From a virus: 20,104 nucleotides of DNA. The notes below the pieces were generated by a model. The model worked only from the letters and a program-made list of their open reading frames with translations, searched no databases and was not told the DNA's origin. Positions 7,112-13,247 of this stretch are shown piece by piece; positions within the stretch are counted from its first letter, which is position 1, and each line of letters opens with the position of its first letter. The stretch lies in the IMG/VR virus record IMGVR_UViG_3300048930_000663, positions 1-20,104 of that record; one strand, written 5' to 3'. A program made the translations under genes and the position numbers.

Positions 7112-7357
7112 CGCCTCGCTCCTGAAGAAGCGGGGCGGTCACCCGCCCCGAAGTTCATGCCCTGATTGAGGCTTGATCTTCGTGCGCGGGCGAACGAGAG
7201 CGGGGACGAAAGGTTTCGGCGGACGAAACTTACGGGTTTGATTATCTATGCCGCGAGGCGGTCGTCCTTGGTCAATGGTGATCTCTTCATCTAGCTCATT
7301 CCGCACTAGATGTTGGACGGGCCGGAGCTAGCGACCCGCTGCTTCCTTGTGCTTACT
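7112..7357 (-). promoter_or_regulatory. Gene-free regulatory stretch upstream of the lysis genes, candidate late promoter
   Basis: No convincing gene was found on either strand between the endonuclease stop and the holin start. Reading on the minus strand there is a -10-like TAGATAAT (plus-strand 7241-7248). A TTGACC lies further upstream (7270-7275) at a spacing of 21 or more, too long for a normal sigma-70 promoter. Upstream of these lies a perfect 7-bp inverted repeat, CATCTAG (7288-7294) and CTAGATG (7306-7312), separated by 11 bases. Poor -35 spacing plus an upstream dyad would fit an activator-dependent late promoter of the Mor/C type. This is inference from layout. Confidence 0.4.
7131..7150. 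other. GC-rich hairpin in the leader of the lysis operon
   Basis: The arms GGGGCGG (7132-7138) and CCGCCCC (7143-7149) are perfectly complementary around a four-base loop, and the flanking C/G pair extends the stem to eight. It lies about 20 bases upstream of the holin start and just before its ribosome-binding site. No T-tract follows on the minus strand, and only GAAGTTC follows on the plus strand, so an intrinsic terminator is not clearly supported. It could be a terminator of upstream reading, a translation-control stem or a stability element. Confidence 0.55.
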
Positions 7358-8293
7358 TCAATAGGGGCCCAAGAATCGCTCACCATTGAAATGGGTCAGG
7401 TGATCCGGTTCATCGGCAGCCCAAGCTTCCGTTTCCCAAGCAATGTCAGCCAAGTACTTGCGCATGATTGCGCGGCTCGGGAAGGCAGAGACATAGATTA
7501 CGCCGGCAGTGCTATTCGCGAACAGCTTGGCGAGCTCGCCGTGGCGCTTAGCGTCCACGGGGCCGTGCGAAGACGCAGCCTCGGCCAAGATCAGCCAGTT
7601 CCGGGCTATGTCGTGGAGGACGACATCGGGCAGCTTGCCGTGATTGTCGACGACTACGCCCAGCGCTGCCAGGGCGTCGCGATCAAAGTAGCCATGCTTG
7701 TCACCAGTATCGCCGGCGTAGAGCAGCATGGCACCGCGCACAAACCTCGGCGCGAACTGCTCGATGACGTCGCGGATAAGCTCGCTATGTGCGCCTGGCG
7801 AAAGCACCAACTGCCCGCCAGGTATCGCCACAGGCACCTGTGCCAGGTCGCGCGCTTTGCCGTACTTTGCAGCAAGCCCTGGTTTAACCTTTAAAAACGC
7901 GGCAAGCGCCGCGTCCCAATCCTTGCTACCAAACTGGCGAACCAGCGCTAGTGTTTCTGGAGAAACCTGGTAGCAGTTATCTGGGCTGTTGACCGGCCTC
8001 GCCGGATCGTCAGGATTGTACAGCACCAACCCCGCCTCGATCATTTGATGGAGCGAGAACCTCCGCAGCGTTTCGCGCGAGTTCGGGGCATAGTGCTTAT
8101 CGTAGTGATCGCGCAGCCATTGCATGATCTCCACCGTGCGCCAGCGATTCGCCCCGTCTGCGTTCGCCCACGGCGAACTGGGTCGCAGGTTCAATAGCGC
8201 CAGCAGAATGTACGCGGTGCGGTCATTCTGTTGTGCCTGCGGCATGTTGAGCAAGGCCAGAATGCGCTTGGCCTGATCGATCCGTTCCCTCAT
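7358..8293 (-). CDS. Type II restriction endonuclease, BsuBI/PstI family
   Basis: A 311-residue protein, close to the length of known members (R.BsuBI and R.PstI are a little over 310-320). Residues 1-130 look like the N-terminal helical/winged-helix DNA-binding domain. The C-terminal domain carries the family landmarks: PGGQLVLSPGAHSELI (158-173), FAPRFVRGAMLLYAGDTGDKH (180-200), KLPDVVLHD (220-228), WLILAEAASSHGPVDAKR (233-250), IYVSAF (266-271), IAWETEAWAADEPDH (284-298) and FNGERFLGP at the end. The PD at 222-223 with E238 and the SHGP...K segment form the likely metal-dependent active site. The expected specificity by family is CTGCAG, but this is not shown by the sequence. The start ATG at 8293 overlaps the methyltransferase stop (ATGA). 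It is A+T-richer than its neighbours. Confidence 0.93.
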   Translation of the reverse strand: MRERIDQAKRILALLNMPQAQQNDRTAYILLALLNLRPSSPWANADGANRWRTVEIMQWLRDHYDKHYAPNSRETLRRFSLHQMIEAGLVLYNPDDPARPVNSPDNCYQVSPETLALVRQFGSKDWDAALAAFLKVKPGLAAKYGKARDLAQVPVAIPGGQLVLSPGAHSELIRDVIEQFAPRFVRGAMLLYAGDTGDKHGYFDRDALAALGVVVDNHGKLPDVVLHDIARNWLILAEAASSHGPVDAKRHGELAKLFANSTAGVIYVSAFPSRAIMRKYLADIAWETEAWAADEPDHLTHFNGERFLGPY

Positions 8294-9768
8294 GCCAACA
8301 ACTCCCCCACAAGTCCGTCTAGCGTACCCTGGTCCGGTGGGGAAAGTTTCTTCACCTTCTTTCCCAACGCTTCCAGTGCGGAGCGTTCGGGGTAGCGTAT
8401 GTTGCGCAGATCGGTCGCGTTGACCTGGGTATGTCCCGAGAAGCGGCGCAAGTGTTGATCTAGCACGGTCGAGTTGAGCCAGGCATAAAGGCCCCACGCC
8501 AACGCCTCAGGCAGACCTTGTTTGCCCGCGTGGAAGACATTCATGTGGTTCTCGAAACCAACGCGCGAGGAAGGCAGCGCGTCGCCAGGGAGCAGATACG
8601 CCACTATGCGGCGCTTCTCCTCCTTCGATGAAAAGCGACGGGTCAGGACATATGTTCCTGCTGGAAACAGCCAGCGGGATGTGCGTTCGTTATGCGCGAT
8701 GGCGTTGGCCTTCTTGCTACGAGCTGCTGGCCAAGCCAAGGTAGAACCAAGCAGGTGATGGGGATAGATTAAGGGCACATCGCCAGGGCCAGGTTCCTGG
8801 CGCAGGTCCTCGCGCATGCGGAAGTCCACCACTGGCCCCGTGGAAACGCCCACGCCCAAGTCAGAGAGCGAAGACGCCACGCGTTTCGTGTCCAACGGGT
8901 CGGCAGTACCGTTTGGCACATGGAGGAACCGTTCACGGTCACCGGGGCGGAAGATGGCTGAGTACGGCACCGTCTCTTGGGCCAAGTCCGTGAAGGTGTC
9001 GTCGGTCGAGTGCGACACTTGGACCAGCCCTTCCTGTCCTCCCCGCTCAATGCGCAGGATGATGTTTTCCTGCAGCACGTCGTCGTCACGGAAGGCGCTA
9101 TCGCGGCTGCCGAACAGGTGCAGGTGGCGGATTGCGCCATGCGCGCGCATCCATTCTCGAAAGGGCTTGTAGTAGGGGCCGTTGGCGAAACTGCGCGGAA
9201 TGATTGCCACTAGCTGCCCGCCTGGGCATAGAAGAGACAAAGCCAAGCCCACGAACGCTGAGTAGAGGTTCACCGTCTCCAAGCCGGTGCGACTGGCTGC
9301 TGCCCTGGCGTCTGAGCTGGTGGAGATCTTCTTGTAGGGCGGGTTGAGGATGGCATGCGTGAACGGCGCCTCGCCCGAGGCGATTCGATGCGCAGCGTGG
9401 TCCAGGAAATCTCCAGCGTGAACGACGCTTCGGGCCGAGTAGCCGGCCAGGGTGGCCGTTAGATTCTCGCGCAGGCGGTTGTCGATCTCGTAAGCCTCCA
9501 CCATCGCCCCTGGGTCCTGCCAGCGGTCCAAGACGGCGCAGGTCAGAGCGCCCAGGCCAGCGCCGGCGTCCAGAAGCCGGCGCGGACCAAGGCCATCCGG
9601 GAACAGTGAGGCCATGAAGCCCGCGACGCTGGCCGGGGTCATGAACTGCCCCAGTGCGGCCTTGTGGTCGCGCGGCGTCGCTGCGTGGATCTCATTGCGA
9701 TGGGTTTCAGCGATATGAAGCATTGGTGCGAGCTGTTCCACAAGGTGATGGGGCGTTTGGCTCGTCAT
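8290..9768 (-). CDS. Type II DNA adenine-N6 methyltransferase, BsuBI/PstI-type partner
   Basis: A 492-residue gamma-class methyltransferase. Motif X is GQFMTP (40-45), motif I (SAM binding) is LLDAGAGLG (65-73), motif II has EAYEID (91-96), GDF is at 119-121, and the catalytic motif IV is NPPY (142-145). The C-terminal half has no motif I recognised by eye and should hold the target-recognition domain. Size and place fit M.BsuBI/M.PstI (about 500 residues), which methylate adenine in CTGCAG. It is encoded before the endonuclease and overlaps it by four bases, so the methylase would be made first. A GAGAGGG sequence lies about 12 bases before the ATG, rather far. No controller (C) gene was seen nearby. 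Confidence 0.94.
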   Translation of the reverse strand: MTSQTPHHLVEQLAPMLHIAETHRNEIHAATPRDHKAALGQFMTPASVAGFMASLFPDGLGPRRLLDAGAGLGALTCAVLDRWQDPGAMVEAYEIDNRLRENLTATLAGYSARSVVHAGDFLDHAAHRIASGEAPFTHAILNPPYKKISTSSDARAAASRTGLETVNLYSAFVGLALSLLCPGGQLVAIIPRSFANGPYYKPFREWMRAHGAIRHLHLFGSRDSAFRDDDVLQENIILRIERGGQEGLVQVSHSTDDTFTDLAQETVPYSAIFRPGDRERFLHVPNGTADPLDTKRVASSLSDLGVGVSTGPVVDFRMREDLRQEPGPGDVPLIYPHHLLGSTLAWPAARSKKANAIAHNERTSRWLFPAGTYVLTRRFSSKEEKRRIVAYLLPGDALPSSRVGFENHMNVFHAGKQGLPEALAWGLYAWLNSTVLDQHLRRFSGHTQVNATDLRNIRYPERSALEALGKKVKKLSPPDQGTLDGLVGELLA

Positions 9769-9960
9769 GCTTCGAATTAACCCTCTCGTTTAGCCCCAGG
9801 GATGGGACCATGATTGCCGATGGCTTCAGGAGTCGGCGCATGCTCAGTCACCGCCGGCGCTGTTGTGCTCGGACTTTGACACCAAGAACTCGCGCTGTGA
9901 AGGCCCCAAACTGTGCCGTCAGCGACGGCCAAGCGCTGGCGGCGATGACCATGGAGTCAG

Positions 9961-10182
9961 CTAAGTGCCTTCGGGCACGATCCCGCGCGCGCTTCTCAAG
10001 GACCCTGCGATCGCGTTCAATTGCCTGACAAGCTCCTGTGCTGTTCGCTCATTTCCGGGGAAAGACTGCGAACAGCCGCAGATCATGCAGGTTGCGGTGT
10101 GACGTCCGGTTCCATCTGCGCTGATTCTTGTGGACGTCCATTTTCCACAGGGCACACAGGGGGCCAGAACAACCTGGTTCAT
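9961..10182 (-). CDS. Small cysteine-rich, zinc-ribbon-like protein (73 aa), family unknown
   Basis: A 73-residue ORF starting at an ATG that shares one base with the stop of the upstream 23-codon ORF (TGATG). It has two CxxC pairs: CVPC near residues 9-12 and CMIC near 32-35, with a CGC shortly after, separated by a K/R/T-rich loop. This is the usual layout of a zinc ribbon. A helical end (AQELVRQLNAIAGSLRS) follows. An in-frame longer ORF (to 10332) exists but would run over the upstream ORF with less convincing sequence. No family was recognised. It could be a DNA- or RNA-binding regulator, or the two ORFs could be one gene with a frameshift. Confidence 0.55.
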   Translation of the reverse strand: MNQVVLAPCVPCGKWTSTRISADGTGRHTATCMICGCSQSFPGNERTAQELVRQLNAIAGSLRSARGIVPEGT

Positions 10183-10253
10183 CAGGCTTCTGGCGCCACT
10201 AGCTCGCACAGGGTGCCGCACTTGCTGCACCGAATGTCTGTCTTTGACGTCAT
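10182..10253 (-). CDS. 23-residue Com-like cysteine-rich mini-ORF
   Basis: A 23-residue ORF with the sequence IRCSKCGTLCELV near its middle. The IRCxxC start resembles Com, the small zinc-finger translational activator of Mu mom, but Com proteins are about 60 residues and have two CxxC pairs, so this is at most the first half. A purine-rich GGGGG sequence lies seven to eight bases before the ATG, and the stop overlaps the next start as TGATG. The position just after mor and before a DNA-modifying gene is the kind of place where com-mom-like genes can occur. Together with the next ORF it may be a broken or split Com-like zinc-ribbon gene. Confidence 0.4.
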   Translation of the reverse strand: MTSKTDIRCSKCGTLCELVAPEA

Positions 10254-10343
10254 AAGCGCTACCCCCGAGGCTGCCGAAGAATGCTTCTCGACGGATGCTC
10301 CCGTCGGGGGATCCTGATAGGCAGGGTGTCAAACACTCTCACC

Positions 10344-10366
10344 ATTGTAGCCCGCTGTAAAGGATC
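10344..10366 (-). promoter_or_regulatory. Candidate middle promoter downstream of mor
   Basis: On the minus strand TACAAT (plus-strand 10344-10349) matches the sigma-70 -10 in five of six bases. No -35 hexamer is found at 16-18 bp (CTGGAC at 17 bp is poor). It lies between the end of mor and the first mini-ORF. In Mu the Mor-dependent middle promoter is in the corresponding place and also lacks a good -35. The match is a layout argument only. Confidence 0.3.
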
Positions 10367-10392
10367 GTCCAGGCAGTCGGGCCATACGCTTC

Positions 10393-10806
10393 TCACCTTG
10401 CGGCGAACAGCGGCATTTGCACCCGCGCCCGGTGCAGCTCCAGTTGCCGCTTGACGATGTTCTGCACCTGGCGTTCGGTCAGGTCATAGCGGCGGGCCAG
10501 CGCCTCGGTGTTGCCGCGGCGGTGCGCGCGGTAGATCTCGTCGTCGCGCAGGGCTTGCTCGAGCTGCTTGCCGCGCGGCAGGTAGAGGTGGCGACCGCCC
10601 TGATAGAGCGATTGCGCGATGACCATGGCACGGGCGTAGCGCTCGGCCTGTTCCTCCGGCAAGCCCATGTGCACCAGGGCGGCGGTCTGGACCTCGATCA
10701 GATCCACGATCAGCTGCGGCCAGCGGGCGTCGTCGCGTGTACGCGCCACGTTGCCCGCCAACTCGGCGGCGGCTTCGGGTTCGAGGCGGAAGGCTGCCTG
10801 GCTCAC
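10393..10806 (-). CDS. mor: Mor-family transcription activator
   Basis: A 137-residue protein of nearly the same length as Mu Mor (129). Residues 30-68 form the N-terminal dimerisation helices (QLIVDLIEVQTAALVHMGLP). The family signature GGRHLYLPRG is at 70-79, then LRDDEIYRAHRRGNTEALARRYDLTERQVQNIVKRQ (86-121), which is the helix-turn-helix. Mor activates the middle promoter in Mu; in related phages with a single Mor/C protein it is likely to drive later genes as well. It is the last gene of the early operon. The start is a GTG at 10806 overlapping the previous stop (GTGA). Confidence 0.93.
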   Translation of the reverse strand: MSQAAFRLEPEAAAELAGNVARTRDDARWPQLIVDLIEVQTAALVHMGLPEEQAERYARAMVIAQSLYQGGRHLYLPRGKQLEQALRDDEIYRAHRRGNTEALARRYDLTERQVQNIVKRQLELHRARVQMPLFAAR

Positions 10807-11411
10807 GCAGGAACCTCGCGCGCGGCGTCGATGTTGTCGAGCATCTTCCCGGCTCGCGCCGCACTGACATCGCACTGGCCGAGCTGTGCCATTGCCTGGT
10901 CGCGCGTGATTCTGCCTTCGCCGTAGGCCTCGCAGGCATCGCGGATCGGATCGTCCGGGGCGTTGCGCTTGATTCGCGGGCCTTCCACGGGTGCCGTGAA
11001 CCGAGCCTGCTCACGCTGCGCGCGGAACTCGGTGCTAGTGGCCAGCTTGTGCACGCATGCCCGCAGCAGGCCGTGGCCGGAAAGCGGCAGGGACAGCTCG
11101 TCGCGCTGGTCAACCAGGCGCTCGATGCCGGCGATCCACACCCAGGGTGACGTGCGCACCTGGTCGCCCTTCCAGGAGATGGTCCCGGCGTGCACCAGGT
11201 CGATAAGTTCGCCGACAATCCGGGCCGCGCGGCCGAGCTTGAGCGCGCGCTTGGTCGGCTTGTGCAGCGCCAGGTAAGCCAGTGCCGCCCGGCCCAGATC
11301 CGGCGCCAGCTCCGCCATCAGCGCAGCCAGCGCCTTGCCATCACGCTCGATCAAGCCGGCCTCCAACGGGAAGCAGAGCTGGCAGCTCGGGCAGGTGACA
11401 TTCACGGTCAC
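10803..11411 (-). CDS. Hypothetical phage protein with N-terminal zinc-binding cysteines (202 aa)
   Basis: A 202-residue protein. The start of the protein is VNVTCPSCQLCFPLEAGL, a CxxCxxC cysteine cluster, followed by helices (RDGKALAALMAELAPDLGRAALAYLALHKP) and a long helical remainder. Similar proteins are common in the early region of Mu-like phages of high-GC hosts but have no assigned function. The presumed start is a GTG at 11411 overlapping the upstream stop (GTGA). A second in-frame GTG is two codons downstream. A possible replication or nucleic-acid-binding role is inferred only from place and the cysteine motif. Confidence 0.82.
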   Translation of the reverse strand: MTVNVTCPSCQLCFPLEAGLIERDGKALAALMAELAPDLGRAALAYLALHKPTKRALKLGRAARIVGELIDLVHAGTISWKGDQVRTSPWVWIAGIERLVDQRDELSLPLSGHGLLRACVHKLATSTEFRAQREQARFTAPVEGPRIKRNAPDDPIRDACEAYGEGRITRDQAMAQLGQCDVSAARAGKMLDNIDAAREVPA

Positions 11412-11821
11412 AGGCCCTCCAGCAGTTCGAGATCCGGCTCGTTCTTGCGCAGGTGCGCGCACAGACGCTTCGGGCAGGTCCAGTAGGGATGGCGAAACGA
11501 GTAGGTTCTGTCGATCCCTGAGAGCCGGCGGGCTTCCTTCTTGCCGAAGGCCCTGGTGAGCTTTGGCAGCTCTGCCTTGGCCTTTGACTTCGACACCAGG
11601 CGGCGAGTGACGAGCGGATAAAAGCGACGCCCGATCTCGTCCTCCTCGCGGAGAAACTTGCCGCGCATGTAGCCATCGACATACACGACCACGCCGTAGC
11701 GAAGGCCATTCTTGCTGATTGGCTCGACGCGGAGCACAAGCTCGTTGGTCCCGGCGCGCAGGTTGACACTCCCGAACGGGCTCGAAAGCCGGCGCTCGAT
11801 GTCAGACCAATCAATGGCCAT
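11408..11821 (-). CDS. Hypothetical early phage protein (137 aa)
   Basis: A 137-residue protein. The first part is beta-rich (VNLRAGTNELVLRVEPISKNGLRYGVVVYVDGYMRGKF), followed by a basic middle (SKSKAKAELPKLTRAFGKKEARRL) and a tail with YWTCPKRLCAHLRKNEPDLELLEGL. It was not recognised beyond being typical of Mu-like early regions. The ATG at 11821 shares a base with the GemA stop (TGATG). A longer frame upstream lies over gemA and is rejected. The two cysteines CPKRLC could bind metal, but this is uncertain. Confidence 0.83.
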   Translation of the reverse strand: MAIDWSDIERRLSSPFGSVNLRAGTNELVLRVEPISKNGLRYGVVVYVDGYMRGKFLREEDEIGRRFYPLVTRRLVSKSKAKAELPKLTRAFGKKEARRLSGIDRTYSFRHPYWTCPKRLCAHLRKNEPDLELLEGL

Positions 11822-12249
11822 CAGCCTGCCCTCCGCTGCTGGTCGTATTCCAACGCGGCGATCACCTTGGTCAGCTGCGCGGTGGTGCACCATTCGAGCC
11901 GCTCGACCTTGCACAGCCGTTGGGCCAACGAGTCGCCATAGGCTAGGTCGCGATCGGCGCCGGCGAGCAGTGCACGGATCTTGCGCAGCTGCGCGCTGTC
12001 CTTCCCGCGGGCGGCCAGGTACTTCTTCTTTCGCTCACGAACCACGCTGGGCGGCCGCTTCCAGCCGCGGCTTTCGAACTCAGCCAGCAACTCGGCGCGC
12101 TCGGCCGAGTTCAGTGCGGCCGAGCTGAGCACGCCCCAGCGATCGCACAGCAGCGCGCGATAGTCCTGGTCGGGCATCTCCAGCGCTTTGCATGCGATGT
12201 GGATCATCGCCAGGTCGGCGCGGCGGCTGGGATCGGTGGCGACGGTCAT
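11821..12249 (-). CDS. gemA: GemA-like regulatory protein (DUF1018)
   Basis: A 142-residue protein beginning with ADLAMIHIACKALEMPDQDYRALL, the signature start of the GemA/DUF1018 family. Other family traits are SSAALNSAERAELLAEFESRGWKRP, then a basic stretch and a C-terminal helix. In Mu, GemA modulates host gene expression (gyrase and other functions) and is in the semi-essential early region, as here. The start overlaps the upstream gene as ATGA. Function is by family, since no separate evidence is in the sequence. Confidence 0.92.
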   Translation of the reverse strand: MTVATDPSRRADLAMIHIACKALEMPDQDYRALLCDRWGVLSSAALNSAERAELLAEFESRGWKRPPSVVRERKKKYLAARGKDSAQLRKIRALLAGADRDLAYGDSLAQRLCKVERLEWCTTAQLTKVIAALEYDQQRRAG

Positions 12250-12542
12250 GGCGCACGGCCCTGCTTACGCAGCTCCGCCAACGGCCGAGGATCCGACAGC
12301 TCTCCCAGATCCTCGAGCACGCCGGCGAGGCAATCATCGACGTAGCCCCAGCCATCGTCGACGGCTCGCTCTGGCCAAGCGCCACGGGTCAACTCGTCCA
12401 GTGCCTCGCAAGCACAGCCCACGTTGGTGAACGCGCGGCTGGTCAGAAGGCGATCGTCAGTCTTCAGCGTGTCAACGGCGAGGCGCTCGTCAAGGTGATC
12501 GAGCAGCCGACGAAGGTCCTCCAGAATCTCTTGCGCGCTCAC
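12246..12542 (-). CDS. Hypothetical early phage protein (98 aa)
   Basis: A 98-residue acidic protein rich in leucine and aspartate. The N-terminal helix reads ILEDLRRLLDHLDERLAV. The rest is low in hydrophobics except for VGCACEALDEL. It has no recognised domain. The start is a GTG at 12542 overlapping the Gam stop (GTGA), and the end overlaps gemA by ATGA. The tight coupling to Gam and GemA supports it as real. Confidence 0.78.
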   Translation of the reverse strand: MSAQEILEDLRRLLDHLDERLAVDTLKTDDRLLTSRAFTNVGCACEALDELTRGAWPERAVDDGWGYVDDCLAGVLEDLGELSDPRPLAELRKQGRAP

Positions 12543-13066
12543 GACTCCTCTTCCTCGGTCAGCGCCCTGATCAGCTTGTCGATCTGGTCTTCCGGCGCGT
12601 GGATGATGATGGTGTCGGTGGTATCGGTCAGGCGGCAGCCGATGGCGGCCAGCTCGCGCACGTCGAGCGTGGCCAGGGCTGGCTTGATCGGCTCTTCCTT
12701 GACGCGGATCAGCGTCGGCGCCTTGTCCGGCAGCTCCTTGCGGATGGCCTGCACAACGGCGTTGGCGTCGTCCCAGGCGATCGTTCCAGGCATCTTGCGC
12801 AAGCCCACTTTGATGCCGCTGAAGACGCGCGTCCGAGGCTCTTCGAAGACGCTTCGATTGGCGTTGATCAGGGCTTCAAGTTCGGTGCGGGCGTCGGCTG
12901 CGCTGGATGCAGCGGCGCGCACCTGCGGCCGGTAGCGCTCGCGGATGGCGGCGATCTCGGCCTGGATCAGGGCGCCGATCGAGCGCAGCTCATCGCGCGC
13001 GCCGGCGAAGTGGTGCGTGGCGGCCTCGATCTCGGCCAGGGTGTTACGGGTGGAAACGTTGGGCAT
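12539..13066 (-). CDS. gam: Gam-like host-nuclease inhibitor (Mu Gam family)
   Basis: A 175-residue protein of the same length as Mu Gam (174). The N-terminal coiled-coil helices include IEAATHHFAGARDELRSIGALIQAEIAAIRERY. The core segment SVFEEPRTRVFSGIKVGLRKMPG matches the Gam family (a beta-rich fold forming a Ku-like ring). It ends in an acidic EEEES tail. Gam binds double-stranded DNA ends and protects them from exonucleases such as RecBCD, and is a homologue of the bacterial Ku protein. A strong ribosome-binding site, TGAGGAG, lies six or so bases before the ATG at 13066, although the gene starts inside the upstream ORF. Confidence 0.95.
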   Translation of the reverse strand: MPNVSTRNTLAEIEAATHHFAGARDELRSIGALIQAEIAAIRERYRPQVRAAASSAADARTELEALINANRSVFEEPRTRVFSGIKVGLRKMPGTIAWDDANAVVQAIRKELPDKAPTLIRVKEEPIKPALATLDVRELAAIGCRLTDTTDTIIIHAPEDQIDKLIRALTEEEES

Positions 13067-13247
13067 GGCGACTCCTCATTCGCTTGATGGTGGCCTCGCG
13101 CAGCACCATGCCGGCGAGGTATTCCTGGACACAGGTTTGGACGTGCAGGTCTTCAATCTCGGCGATGGCTGCGGCCCACTGCGCTTGCGGCCGCTCGCGC
13201 TGGATGAGCGTGGCGATCGTCAGGCAAGGTCCGCACAGGCCGTTCAT
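13044..13247 (-). CDS. Small CxxC protein (67 aa)
   Basis: A 67-residue protein beginning MNGLCGPCLTIATLIQRE, with a thioredoxin-like CGPC motif that is more likely a metal-binding pair at this size. A helix AAAIAEIEDLHVQTCVQEYLAG and a basic tail follow. The start overlaps the upstream gene as ATGA, and the end overlaps the Gam start region by 23 bases, so Gam initiates inside it. No family was recognised. Confidence 0.72.
   Translation of the reverse strand: MNGLCGPCLTIATLIQRERPQAQWAAAIAEIEDLHVQTCVQEYLAGMVLREATIKRMRSRHAQRFHP

Noticed and set aside
7310-7894. Plus-strand ORF of 194 codons opposite the endonuclease
   Set aside because: The minus strand carries the full set of BsuBI/PstI endonuclease motifs in the same interval.
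9848-9952. 34-residue minus-strand ORF between the 73-residue ORF and the methylase
   Set aside because: It has no ribosome-binding site, no recognised motif and a composition compatible with chance. It could be real but cannot be supported.
10293-10314. Imperfect hairpin between mor and the mini-ORFs considered as a terminator
   Set aside because: The stem has a bulge and a G-T pair, and no T-tract follows on either strand, so termination is not supported.
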